Shown in pieces: positions 19,370 through 30,439 of a DNA stretch of 64,000 nucleotides. Source of the DNA: Rhipicephalus microplus (taxonomy: Eukaryota; Arthropoda; Arachnida; Ixodida; Ixodidae); contig NC_134707.1 in assembly GCF_043290135.1 (NCBI RefSeq), positions 138,261,319-138,325,318 on the forward strand, given 5' to 3'. The notes under the pieces are model-generated. The model saw nothing but the letters and a program-made list of their open reading frames with translations, ran no database searches and had not been told where the DNA came from. The number at the start of each line of letters is the position of its first letter. Positions within the stretch are counted from its first letter, which is position 1. Both the position numbers and the translations under genes were made by a program.

Positions 19370-22300
19370 TTCTAGTTGCGGACTTTCTAGTTGTGGAGTT
19401 TCTGGTTGTGGAGTTTCTAGTTGAGGAGTTTCTAGTTGTGGAGTTTCTAGTTGTGGGGTTTCAAGTTGTGGAGTTTTTAGTGGTGGACTTTCTAGACATG
19501 AAATTTCTTGTAGCTGAGTCTCTGTTTGTGGAGTTTGTAGTTGTGGAGTCTCTAGTTGTGGAGTTTCTAGTTGCGGAGTATCTAGTTGTGGAGTTTCCAG
19601 TTGTGGAGTTTCTAGTTGTGGAATTGCGGAGTCTCTAGTTGTGGAGTTTCTAGTTGTGGAGTTTCAAGTTGTGGAGTTTCTAGTTGTGGAGTTTCTAGTT
19701 GTGGAGTTTCTAGTTGTGGAGTTTCCAGTTTTGGAGTATCTAGTTGTGGAGTTTGAAGTTGTGGAGTTTCTAGTTGCGGAGTTTTTAATAGCGGAGTTTA
19801 TTGTTGTGGAGTTTCAAGTGTCGGAGTCTCAAGTTGTGGAGTTTCCAGTTGTGGAATTTTTAGTTGTGGAGTTCCTAGTTGTTGAGTTTCTAGTTGTTGA
19901 GTTTCTAGTTGTTGAGTTTCTAGTTGTGAAGTCTCTAGTTTTACAGTTTCTGGTTGTGGAGTTTCTCGATATGGAATTTCTAGTTGCCGAGTCTCTATTT
20001 GTGGAGTTTGTTGTTGTGTAGTTTCTAGTTGTGGAGTTTCTGGATGTGGAGTTTCTAGTTGCGGAGTCTCTAGTTGTGAAGTTTGAAGTTGTGGAGTTTC
20101 TAGTTGCGGAGTCTCAAGTTGTGGAGTTTCTAGTCGTGGAACTTCAAGTTGTGGAGTTTCTAGTTGCGGAGTCTCAAGTTGTGGAGTTTCTAGTTGTGGA
20201 GTTTCAAGTTGTGGAGTTTTGAGTTGCGGAGATTCGAGTTGTGGAGTTTCTAGTTTTGGAGTTTCGAGTTGTGGAGTTTCTAGTTGTAGAGTTTCTAGTT
20301 GCAGCGTCTCTAGTTTTGGAGTTTCTAGTGGCGAATTCTCTAGTTGAGGAGTCTCTAGTTGTAGAGTTTCTAGTTGTGGAGTTTCTAGTTGTGGAGTTTC
20401 AAGTTGTGGAGTTTCTAGTTGCGGCGTCTCAAGTTGTGGAGTTTGTAGTTGCGGAGTGTCTAGTTGTGGTGTTTCTAGCTGTGGAATTTTTTGTTGCAGA
20501 GTTTCTAAATGCGGAGATTCTAGTTGCGGAGTTCCATAGTTGCTGAGTCTCTAGAGGTGGAGTTTCTAGTTGTGGAGTGTTTAGTTGTGGAGTTTCCAGT
20601 TGTGTAGTTTCTAGTAGAGTTTCGAATTTTGAAGTTTCTAGTTGTTGAGTTTCTAGTTTGAAGTCTCTAGTTGTAGATTCTCTAGTTGTGGAGTCTCTAG
20701 TTTAGGAGTTTCTAGTTGAAGAGTTTTTAGTTGTGGAGTGCCTAGTTGTGGAGTTTCGAGTTTTAGAGTTTCTAGTTGTGGAATTTTGAGTCGTGGAGTT
20801 TCTAGTTACGGAGTTTCTAGTTGCGGAATCTCTAGCTGTGGATTTTCTAGTTGCGTAACTTAAGGTCGTGAGGTTTCAAGTTGTGGAGTTTCTAGTTTTC
20901 TAGTTGTGGAGCTTCTAGTTGTGGAGTCTCTAGTTGTGTAGTTTCTAGCTGCGGAGTTTTTAGTTCGGAGTTAATATTTGTGGAGTATCTTGCTGCGGAG
21001 TTTCTAGTTGCAGAGTCTCTGATTGTTGAGTTTCTAGTTGCGGAGTTTCTAGTTGTGGAGTTTCTAGTTGTGAAGTTTCTAGTTGTGGAGTTTCCAGTTG
21101 TGGAGTTATAGTTGTGGACTTTCTAGACATGAAATTTCTTGTAGCCGAGTCTCTATTTGTGGAGCTTGTAGTTGTGGAGTTTCTAGTTCTGGAGTTTCTA
21201 GTTGTGGAGTCACTAGTTGCAGAGTTTCTAGTTGTGGAGTTTCTAGTTGTGGAGTTTCTAGTTGTGGAGTTTCTAGTAGTAGAGTCTCCTGTTGCGGAGA
21301 TTCTAGTTGCGGAGTTTCTAGTTGGGGAGTTTCCAGTTGTGGAGTTTCTAGTTCTGGAGTCTAGAGTTGTGGAGTTTTAACTTGTGGAGTTTCTACTTGC
21401 AGATTTTCTAGTTGTGGAGTATCTAGTTGTGGATTTTCCAGTTGTGGAGTTTCTAGTTGTTGAGTTGCGGAGTCTCTAGTTGTTGAGTTTCTAGTTGCAG
21501 AGTCTCTAGTTGTGGAGTTTCAAGTTGTGGAGTCTCTAGATGTGGAGTTTCTAGTTGTCGAGTTTCCAGTTGTGGAGTATCTAGTAGTAGAGTTTCTAGT
21601 TGTGGAGTTTCTAGTTGTGGAGTTTCTAGTTGTGGAGTCCCTAGTTGTGGAGTTTCTAGTTGCGGAGTTTCTAGTGTTGGAGTTTCAAGTTGCGGAGTTT
21701 CAAGCTGGGGAGTTTCTAGATGTTGAGTTTTTATTTGGGGAGTTTCTAGTTGTTGAGTTTCAAATTTGAAGTCTCTGGTTGTAGATTCTCTAGTTGTGGA
21801 GTCTCTAGTTTAGGAGTTTCTAGTTGAAGAGTTTTTTGTTGTGGAGTGTCTAGTTGTGGAGTTTCCAGTTGTGGAGTTTCTAGTTGTGGAGTCTCAAGTT
21901 GTGGAGTTTAAAGTTGTGAAGTTTCAAGTTGTGGAGTCTCTAGTTGTGGAGTTTCTAGTTGCAGAGTATCTAGTTGTGGAGTTTCCGGTTGTGGAGTTTC
22001 TAGTTGTGGAGTTGCGGAGTCTCTGGTTGTGGAGTTTCTAGTTGTGGAGTTTCTTGTCGTGGAGTTTCGAGTTGTGGAGTCTCTAGTTGTGGAGTTTCTA
22101 GTTGTGGAGTTTCCAGTTGTGGAGTATCTAGTTGTGGAGTTTCCAGTTGTGAAGTATCTAGTTGTGGAGTTTCCAGTTGTGGAGTATCTTGTTGTGGAGT
22201 TTTAAGTTGTGGAGTTTCTTGTTGCGGAGTTTTTAATAGCGGAGTTTCTAGTTGTGAAGTTTCAAGTAGCGGAGTCTCAAGTTGTGGAGTTTTCACTTGT

Positions 22301-24235
22301 GGAGTTTTTAGTTGTGGAGTTTCTAGTTGTTGAGTTTCTAGTTGTGAAGTCTGTAGTTTTGCAGTTTCTAGTTGTGGAGTTTCTGGTTGTGGAGTTTCTA
22401 GTTGAGGAGTTTCTAGTTGTGGACTTTCTAGTTGTGGGGTTTCAAGTTGTGGAGTTTTTAGTGGTGGACTTTCTAGACATGAAATTTCTTGTAGCTGAGT
22501 CTCTTTTTGTGGAGTTTGTAGTTGTGGAGTCTCTAGTTGTCGAGTTTCTAGTTGCGGAGTATCTAGTTGTGGAGTTTCCAGTTGTGGAGTTTCTAGTTGT
22601 GGAATTGCGGAGTCTCTAGTTGTGGAGTTTCTAGTTGTGGAGTTTCTAGTTGTGGAGTTTCCAGTTGTGGAGTATCTAGTTGTGGAGTTTTAAGTTGTGG
22701 AGTTTCTTGTTGCGGAGTTTTTAATAGCGGAGTTTCTAGTTGTGAAGTTTCAAGTAGCGGAGTCTCAAGTTGTGGAGTTTTCACTTGTGGAGTTTTTAGT
22801 TGTGGAGTTTCTAGTTGTTGAGTTTCTAGTTGTGAAGTCTGTAGTTTTGCAGTTTCTAGTTGTGGAGTTTCTGGTTGTGGAGTTTCTAGTTGAGGAGTTT
22901 CTAGTTGTGGACTTTCTAGTTGTGGGGTTTCAAGTTGTGGAGTTTTTAGTGGTGGACTTTCTAGACATGAAATTTCTTGTAGCTGAGTCTCTGTTTGTGG
23001 AGTTTGTAGTTATGGAGTCTCTAGTTGTCGAGTTTCTAGTTGCGGAGTATCTAGTTGTGGAGTTTCCAGTTGTGGAGTTTCTAGTTGTGGAATTGCGGAG
23101 TCTCTAGTTGTGGAGTTTCTAGTTGTGGAGTTTCTAGTTGTGGAGTTTCCAGTTTTGGAGTATCAAGTTGTGGAGTTTGAAGTTGTGGAGTTTCTAGTTG
23201 CGGAGTTTTTAATAGCGGAGTTTATTGTTGTGGAGTTTCAAGTTGCGGAGTCTCAAGTTGTGGAGTTTCCAGTTGTGGAGTTTTTAGTTGTGGAGTTTCT
23301 AGATGTTGAGTTTCTAGTTGTTGAGTTTCTAGTTGTTGAGTTTCAAGTTGTGAAGTCTCTAGTTTTACAGTTTCTGGTTGTGGAGTTTCTCGATATGGAA
23401 TTTCTAGTTGCCGAGTCTCTATTTGTGGAGTTTGTTGTTTTGGAGTTTCTAGTTGTGGAGTTTCTAGTTGTAGAGTCTCCTGTTGCGGAGTTTCTAGTTG
23501 CGGAGTTTCTAGTTGGGGAGTTTCTAGTTGTGGAGTTTCTCGTTGTGGAGTTTATATTTGTGCAGTCTCAAGTTGTGGAGTTTAAACTTGTGGAGTTTCA
23601 AGTTGTGGAGTCTAATGTTGTGGAGTTTCTAGTTGTAGATTTTCTAGTTCTGAAGTATCTAGTTGTGGATTTTCTAGTTGTGGAGTTTCTAGTTGTTGAG
23701 TTGCGGAGTCTCTAGTTGTTGAGTTTCTAGTTGCAGAGTCTCTAGTTGTGGAGTTTCAAGTTGTGGAGTCTCTAGATGTGGAGTTTCTAGTTGTCGAGTT
23801 TCCAGTTGTGGAGTATCTAGTATTGGAGTTTCGAGTTGTGGAGTTTGTAGTTGTGGAGTTTCTAGTTGTGGAGTCCCTAGTTGTGGAGTTTCTAGTTGCG
23901 GAGTCTCTAGTTGTGGAGTTTCACGTTGCGGAGTCTCAAGCTGTGGAGTTTCTAGTTGTTGAGTTTTTAGTTGTGGAGTTTCCAGTTGTTGAGTTTCTAG
24001 TTTGAAGTCTCTAGTTGTAGATTCTCTAGTTGTGGAGTTTCTAGTTGCGGAATCTCTAGCTGTGGATTTTCTAGTTGCGTAATTTAAGGTTGTGAGGTTT
24101 CAAGTTGTGGAGTTTCTAGTTGTGGAATTTTTAGTTGTGGAGTTTCTAGTTGTGGAGTCTCTAGTTTTGTAGTTTCTAGCTGCGGAGTTTCTAGTTGCGG
24201 AGTTTCTATTTGTGGAGTTTCTAGCTGCGGAGTTT
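19370..24235 (+). repeat. Higher-order block C1
   Basis: Matches C2 (30,440-35,087) at a spacing of 11,070-11,085 bp up to about 22,600, then 10,597 and later 10,852 bp after internal length changes. The largest change is a 488-bp duplication present only here. A diagnostic stretch at 21,512-21,769 recurs at 32,597, 38,294 and 42,817. Confidence 0.75.
22131..23106 (+). repeat. Local tandem duplication, 488-bp unit
   Basis: Two adjacent near-identical 488-bp segments: the sequence at 22,209-22,619 repeats at 22,697-23,107, including the TAGACATGAAATT landmark and a shared variant, GTCTGTAG near 22,350 and 22,838. C2 has a single copy, so this is a duplication private to C1. 488 is not a multiple of 15; it spans internal register breaks such as GAGTTGCGGAG or GAATTGCGGAG. 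Confidence 0.8.
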
Positions 24236-27200
24236 CAAGTTGCGGAGTCTCTGGTTGTGGAGTTTGTAGTTGCGGAATCTCTAGTTGTGGAGTTTCTAGT
24301 TGTGGAGTTTCTAGTTGTGGAGTTTCCAGTTGTGGAGTTTTTAGTGGTGGACTTTCTAGTTGTGGAGTTTCCAGTTGTGGAGTATCTAGTTGTGGAGTTT
24401 CCATTTGTGAAGTATCTAGTTGTGGAGTTTCCATTTTTGGGGATCATGTTGTGGAGTTTGAAGTTGTGGAGTTTCTAGTTGCGGAGTTTTTATTAGCGGA
24501 GTTTATTGTTGTTGAGTTTCAAGTTGCGGAGTCTCAAGTTGTGGAGTTTCCAGTTGTGGAGTTTTTAGTTGTGGAGTTTCTAGTTGTTGAGTTTCTAGTT
24601 GTTGAGTTTCTAGTTTTGCAGTTTCTAGCTGTGGAGTTTCTAGATAATGAATTTCTAGTTGCCGAGTCTGTATTTGTGGAGTTTGAAGTTGTGGAGTTTC
24701 TAGTTGTGAAGTTTCTAGTTGTGGAGTCTCTAGTTGCGGAGTTTCTAGTTGCAGAGTTTCTAGTTGTGGAGTTTCTGGTTGTGGAGTTTCTAGTTGAGGA
24801 GTTTCAAGTTGTAGAGTTTCTAGTTGTGGAGTCTCTAGTTGTGGAGTCTCTAGTTGCGGAGTTTCTAAATGTGAAGTTTCTAGTTGAGGAGTTTCCAGTT
24901 GTGGAGTTTCTAGTTGCGGAGTCTCAAGCTGTGGAGTTTCAAGTTGTGGAGTTTCTAGTTGTAGAGTCTCAAGTTCTGGAGTTTAAAGTTGTGGAGTTTC
25001 AAGTTGTGGAGTCTCTAGTTGTGGAGTTTCTAGTTGCAGAGTATCTAGTTGTGGAGTTTCAGGTTGTGGAGTTACTAGTTGTGAAGTTGCGGAGTCTCTG
25101 GTTGTGGAGTTTCTAGTTGTGGAGTTTCTAGTTGTGGAGTTTCTAGTTGTGCAGTCTCTAGTTGTGTGGTTTCTAGCTGCGGAGTTCTTGTTGCGGCTTT
25201 TCTATTTGTGGAGTATCTAGCTGCGGAGTTTCTAGTTGCAGAGTCTCTGATTGTGGAGTTTCTAGTTGTGGAGTCTCTAGTTGTGGAGTTTCTAGTTGTG
25301 GAGTTTCTAGTTTCGAGTTTCCAGTTGTGGAGTTATATTTGTGGACTTTCTAGACATGAAATTTCTTGTAGCCGAGTCTCTATTTGTGGAGCTTGTAGTT
25401 GCGGAGTCTCTAGTTGTTGACTTTCTAGTTGCAGAGTCTCTAGTTGTGGAGTTTCAAGTTGTGGAGTCTCTAGTTGTGGAGTTTCTAGTTGTCGAGTTTC
25501 CAGTTGTGGAGTATCTAGTATTGGAGTTTCGAGTTGTGGAGTTTGTAGTTTTGGAGTTTCTAGTTGTTGAGTCCCTTGTTGTGGAGTTTCTAGTTGCGGA
25601 GTCTCTAGTTGTGGAGTTTCACGTTGCGGAGTCTCAAGCTGTGGGGTTTCTAGTTGTTGAGTTTTTAGTTGTGGAGTTTCCAGTTGTTGAATTTCTAGTT
25701 TGAAGTCTCTAGTTGTAGATTCTCAAGTTGTGGAGTTTCTAGTAGCGGAATCTCTAGCTGTGGATTTTCTAATTGCGTAATTTAAGGTTGTGAGGTTTCA
25801 AGTTGTGGAGTTTCTAGTTGTGGAATTTTTAGTTGTGGAGTTTCTAGTTGTGGAGTCTCTAGTTGTGTAGTTTCTAGCTGCGGAGTTTCTAGTTGCGGAG
25901 TTTCTATTTGTGGAGTTTCTAGCTGCGGAGTTTCTAGTTGCGGAGTCTCTGGTTGTGGAGTTTCTAGTTGCGGAATCTCTCGTTGCGGAGTTGCTAGTTG
26001 TGGAGTTTCTAGTTGTGGAGTTTCTAGTTGTGGAGTTTCCAGTTGTGAAGTTTTTAGTGGTGGCCTTTCTAGACACGAAATTTCTTGTAGCTGAGTCTCT
26101 ATTTGTGGAGTTTGTAGTTGTGGAGTTTCTAGTAGCAGAGTTTCTAGTTGTGGAGTTTCTAGTTGTGGAGTTTCAAGTTGTGGAGTCTCTAGTTGCGGAG
26201 TATCTAGTTGTGAAGTTTCCAGTTGTGAAGTTTCTAGTTGTGGAATTGCGGAGTCTCTAGTTGTGGAGTTTCTAGTTGTGGAGTTTTTAGTTGTGGAATT
26301 GCGGAGTCTCTAGTTGTGGAGTTTCTAGTTGTGGAGTTTCAAGTTGTGGAGTTTCAAGTTATGGAGTCTCTAGTTGTGGAGTTTATTGTTTCAGAGTACC
26401 TAGTTGTGCAGTTTCCAGTTGTGGAGTTTCTAGTTGTGGAGTTGTGAAGTTTCTAGTTGTGGAGTCTCTAGTTGCGGAGTTTCTAGTTGCAGAGTTTCTA
26501 GTTGTGGAGTTTCTGGTTGTGGAGTTTCTAGTTGAGGAGTTTCAAGTTGTAGAGTTTCTAGTTGTGGAGTCTGTAGTTGTGGAGTCTGTAGTTGCGGAGT
26601 TTCTAGCTGTGAAGTTTCTAGTTGTGGAGTTTCTAGTTTTGGAGTTTCTAGTAGTAGAGTCTCCTGTTGCGGAGTTTCTAGTTGTGGAGTTTCTAGTTGA
26701 GGAGTTTCCAGTTGTGGAGTTTCTAGTTGCAAAGTCTCTAGTTGTGGAGTTTCAAGTTGCGGAGTCTCTAGATGTGGACTTTCTAGTTGTGGAATTTCTA
26801 GTTGTGGAGTTTCTAGTTGTGGAGTTTCCAGTTGTGGAGTTATAGTTGTGGACTTTCTAGACATAAAGTTTCTTGTAGCCGAGTCTTTAATTGTGGAGCT
26901 TGTAGTTGTGGAGTCTCTAGTTGTGTAGTTTCTAGCTGCGGAGTTTCTAGTTGCGGAGTTTCTATTTGTGGAGTTTCTAGCTGCGGAGTTTCTAGTTGCG
27001 GAGTCTCTGGTTGTGGAGTTTCTAGTTCCGGAATCTCTAGTTGTGGAGTTTCTAGTTGTGGAGTTTCTAGTTGTGGAGTTTCCAGTTGTGGCGTTTCTAG
27101 TTGTGGAGTCTCTAGTTGCAGAGTTTCTAATTGTGAAGTTTCTAGTTGTGGAGTTTCTAGTTGTGGAGTTTCTAGTTGTGGAGTTTCTAGTTGTGGAGTT

Positions 27201-29235
27201 TCCAGTTGTGGAGTATCTAGTTGTGGAGTTTCCATTTGTGAAGTATCTAGTTGTGGAGTTTCCATTTTTGGAGTATCATGTTGTGGAGTTTGAAGTTGTG
27301 GAGTTTCTAGTTGCGGAGTTTTTAATAGCGGGGTTTATTGTTGTGGAGTTTCAAGTTGCGGAGTCTCAAGTTGTGGAGTTTCCAGTTGTGGAGTTTTTAG
27401 TTGTGGAGTTTCTAGTTGTTGAGTTTCTAGTTGTTGAGTTTCTAGTTTTGCAGTTTCTAGCTGTGTAGTTTCTAGATAATGAATTTCTAGTTGCCGAGTC
27501 TGTATTTGTGGAGTTTGAGGTTGTGGAGTTTCTAGTTGTGAAGTTTCTAGTTGTGGAGTCTCTAGTTGCGGAGTTTCTAGTTACAGAGTTTCCTGTTGTG
27601 GAGTTTCTGGTTGTGGAGTTTCTAGTTAAGGAGTTTCAAGTTGTAGAGTTTCTAGTTGTGGAGTCTCTAGTTGTGGAGTCTCTAGTTGCGGAGTTTCTAG
27701 TTGTGAAGTTTCTAGTTGTGGAGTTTCTAGTTGTGGAGTTTCTAGTTTTGGAGTTTCTAGTAGTAGAGTCTCCTGTTGCGGAGTTTCTAGTTGCGGAGTT
27801 TCTAGTTGGGGAGTTTCCAGTTGGGGAGTTTCTAGTTGTGGAGTTTCTAGTTGTGGAGTCTCAAGTTGTGGAGTCTCTAGATGTGGAGTTTCTAGTTGTG
27901 GAATTTCTAGTTGTGGAGTTTCTAGTTGTGGAGTTTCCAGTTGTGGAGTTATAGTTGTGGACTTTCTAGACATAAAATTTCTTGTAGCCGAGTCTCTAAT
28001 TGTGGAGCTTGTAGTTGTGGAGTTTCTAGTTGTTGAGTTTCTAGTTGTGGAGTCACTAGTTGCAGAGTTTCTGGTTGTGGAGTTTCTAGTTGTGGAGTTT
28101 CTGGTTGTGGAGTTTCTAGTTGTGGAGTTTCAAGTTTTGGAGTTTCTAGTTGTGGAGTCTCTAGTTGCGGAGTTTCTAGTTGCAGAGTTTCTAGTTGTGG
28201 AGTTTCTGGTTGTGGAGTTTCTAGTTGAGGAGTTTCAAGTTGTAGAGTTTCTAGTTGTGGAGTCTCTAGTTGCGGAGTTTCTAGTTACAGAGTTTCTAGT
28301 TGTGGAGTTTCTGGTTGTGGAGTTTCTAGTTAAGGAGTTTCAAGTTGTAGAGTTTCTAGTTGTGGAGTCTCTAGTTGTGGAGTCTCTAGTTGCGGAGTTT
28401 CTAGTTGTGAAGTTTCTAGTTGTGGAGTTTCTAGTTGTGGAGTTTCTAGTTTTGGAGTTTCTAGTAGTAGAGTCTCCTGTTGCGGAGTTTCTAGTTGCGG
28501 AGTTTCTAGTTGAGGAGTTTCCAGTTGTGGAGTTTCTAGTTGCAGAGTCTCTAGTTGTGGAGTTTCAAGCTGTGGAGTCTCTAGATGTGGAGTTTCTAGT
28601 TGTGGAATTTCTAGTTGTGGAGTTTCTAGTTGTGGAGTTTCCAGTTGTGGAGTTATAGTTGTGGACTTTCTAGACATAAAATTTCTTGTAGCCGAGTCTC
28701 TAATTGTGGAGCTTGTAGTTGTGGAGTTTCTAGTTGTTGAGTTTCTAGTTGTGGAGTCACTAGTCGCAGAGTTTCTGGTTGTGGAGTTTTTAGTTGTGGA
28801 GTTTCTCGTTGTGGGGTTTCTGGTTGTGGAGTTTCTAGTTGTGGAGTTTCAAGTTGTGGAGTCTCAAGTTGTGGAGTCTAATGTTGTGGAGTTTCAAGTT
28901 GTGGAGTCTCTAGTTGTGGAGTTTCTAGTTGCAGAGTATCTAGTTGTGGAGTTTCCAGTTGTGGAATTATTAGATGTGGAGTTGCGGAGTCTCTGGTTGT
29001 GGAGTTTCTAGTTGTGGAGTTTCTAGTTGTGGAGTTTCTAGTTGTGGAGTTTCCAGTTGTGGAGTATCTAGTTGTGGAGTTTCCAGTTGTGAAGTATCTA
29101 GTTGTGGAGTTTCCAGTTGTGGAGTATCTAGTTGTGGAGTTTTAGGTTGTGGAGTTTCTAGTTGCGGAGTTTCTAGTTGCGGAGTTTTTAATAGTGGAGT
29201 TTCTAGTTGTGAAGTTTCAAGTTGCGGAGTCTCAA
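23716..29235 (+). repeat. Higher-order block E1
   Basis: Pairs with E2 (44,758-50,022). Spacing is 21,042 bp until about 26,450, then 20,922 bp, then 20,787 bp after about 28,250; the steps of 120 and 135 bp are eight and nine monomers. Its part from about 24,775 to 27,740 also recurs at about 35,100-38,040 with spacing 10,328 then 10,298 bp, so three generations of this sequence exist in the window. Confidence 0.75.
27957..29011 (+). repeat. Nested tandem duplication, 704-bp spacing
   Basis: The stretch beginning GACTTTCTAGACATAAAATT at 27,957 is repeated from 28,661. In block E2 the corresponding pair starts at 48,879 and 49,448, a spacing of 569 bp. The 135-bp difference equals nine monomers, so one of the two loci gained or lost monomers after the duplication was copied. 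Confidence 0.75.
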
Positions 29236-30439
29236 GTTGTGGAGTTTTCACTTGTGGAATTTTTAGTTTTGCAGTTTCTAGTTGTTGAGTTTCTAGTTGT
29301 GAAGTCTCTAGTTTTGCAGTTTCTAGTTGTGGAGTCTCTAGTTGTGGAGTTTCTAGTTGCGGAGTATCTAGTTGTGGAGTTTCCAGTTGTGGAGTTTCTA
29401 GTTGTGGAATTGCGGAGTCTCTAGTTGTGGAGTTTCTAGTTGTGGAGTTTCTAGTTGTGGAGTTTCCAGTTTTGGAGTATCTAGTTGTGGAGTTTGAAGT
29501 TGTGGAGTTTCTAGCTGCGGAGTTTTTAATAGCGGAGTTTATTGTTGTGGACTTTCAAGTTGCGGAGTCTCAAGTTGTGGAGTTTCCAGTTGTGGAGTTT
29601 TTAGTTGTGGAGTTTCTAGTTGTTGAGTATCTAGTTGTTGAGTTTCTAGTTGTTGAGTTTCAAGTTGTGAAGTCTCTAGTTTTACAGTTTCTGGTTGTGG
29701 AGTTTCTCGATATGGAATTTCTAGTTGCCGAGTCTCTATTTGTGGAGTTTGTTGTTGTGGAGTTTCTAGTTTTGGAGTTTCTAGTTGTGGAGTCTCTAGT
29801 TGTGGAGTTTGAAGTTGTGTAGTTTCTAGTTGTGGAGTTTCTAGTTGTGGAGTCTCTAGTTGTGAAGTTTCTAGTTGTTGAGTTTCTAGTTGTGGAGTTT
29901 CTGGATGTGGAGTTTCTAGTTGCGGAGTCTCTAGTTGTGAAGTTTCAAGTTGTGGAGTTTCTAGTTGCGGAGTCTCAAGTTGTGGAGTTTCTAGTTGTGG
30001 AACTTCAAGTTGTGGAGTTTCTAGTTGCGGAGTCTCAAGTTGTGGAGTTTCTAGTTGTGGAGTTTCAAGTTGTGGAGTTTTGAGTTGCGGAGATTCGAGT
30101 TGTGGAGTTTCTAGTTTTGGAGTTTCGAGTTGTGGAGTTTCTAGTTGTGGAGTCTCTAGTTGTAGAGTTTCTAGTTGCAGCGTCTCTAGTTTTGGAGTTT
30201 CTAGTTGCGAATTCTCTAGTTGAGGAGTCTCTAGTTGTAGAGTTTCTAGTTGTGGAGTTTCTAGTTGTGGAGTTTCAAGTTGTGGAGTTTCTAGTTGCGG
30301 CGTCTCAAGTTGTGGAGTTTGTAGTTGCGGAGTGTCTAGTTGTGGTGTTTCTAGCTGTGTAATTTCTTGTTGCAGAGTTTCTAAATGCGGAGATTCTAGT
30401 TGCGGAGTTCCATAGTTGCTGAGTCTCTAGAGGTGGAGT

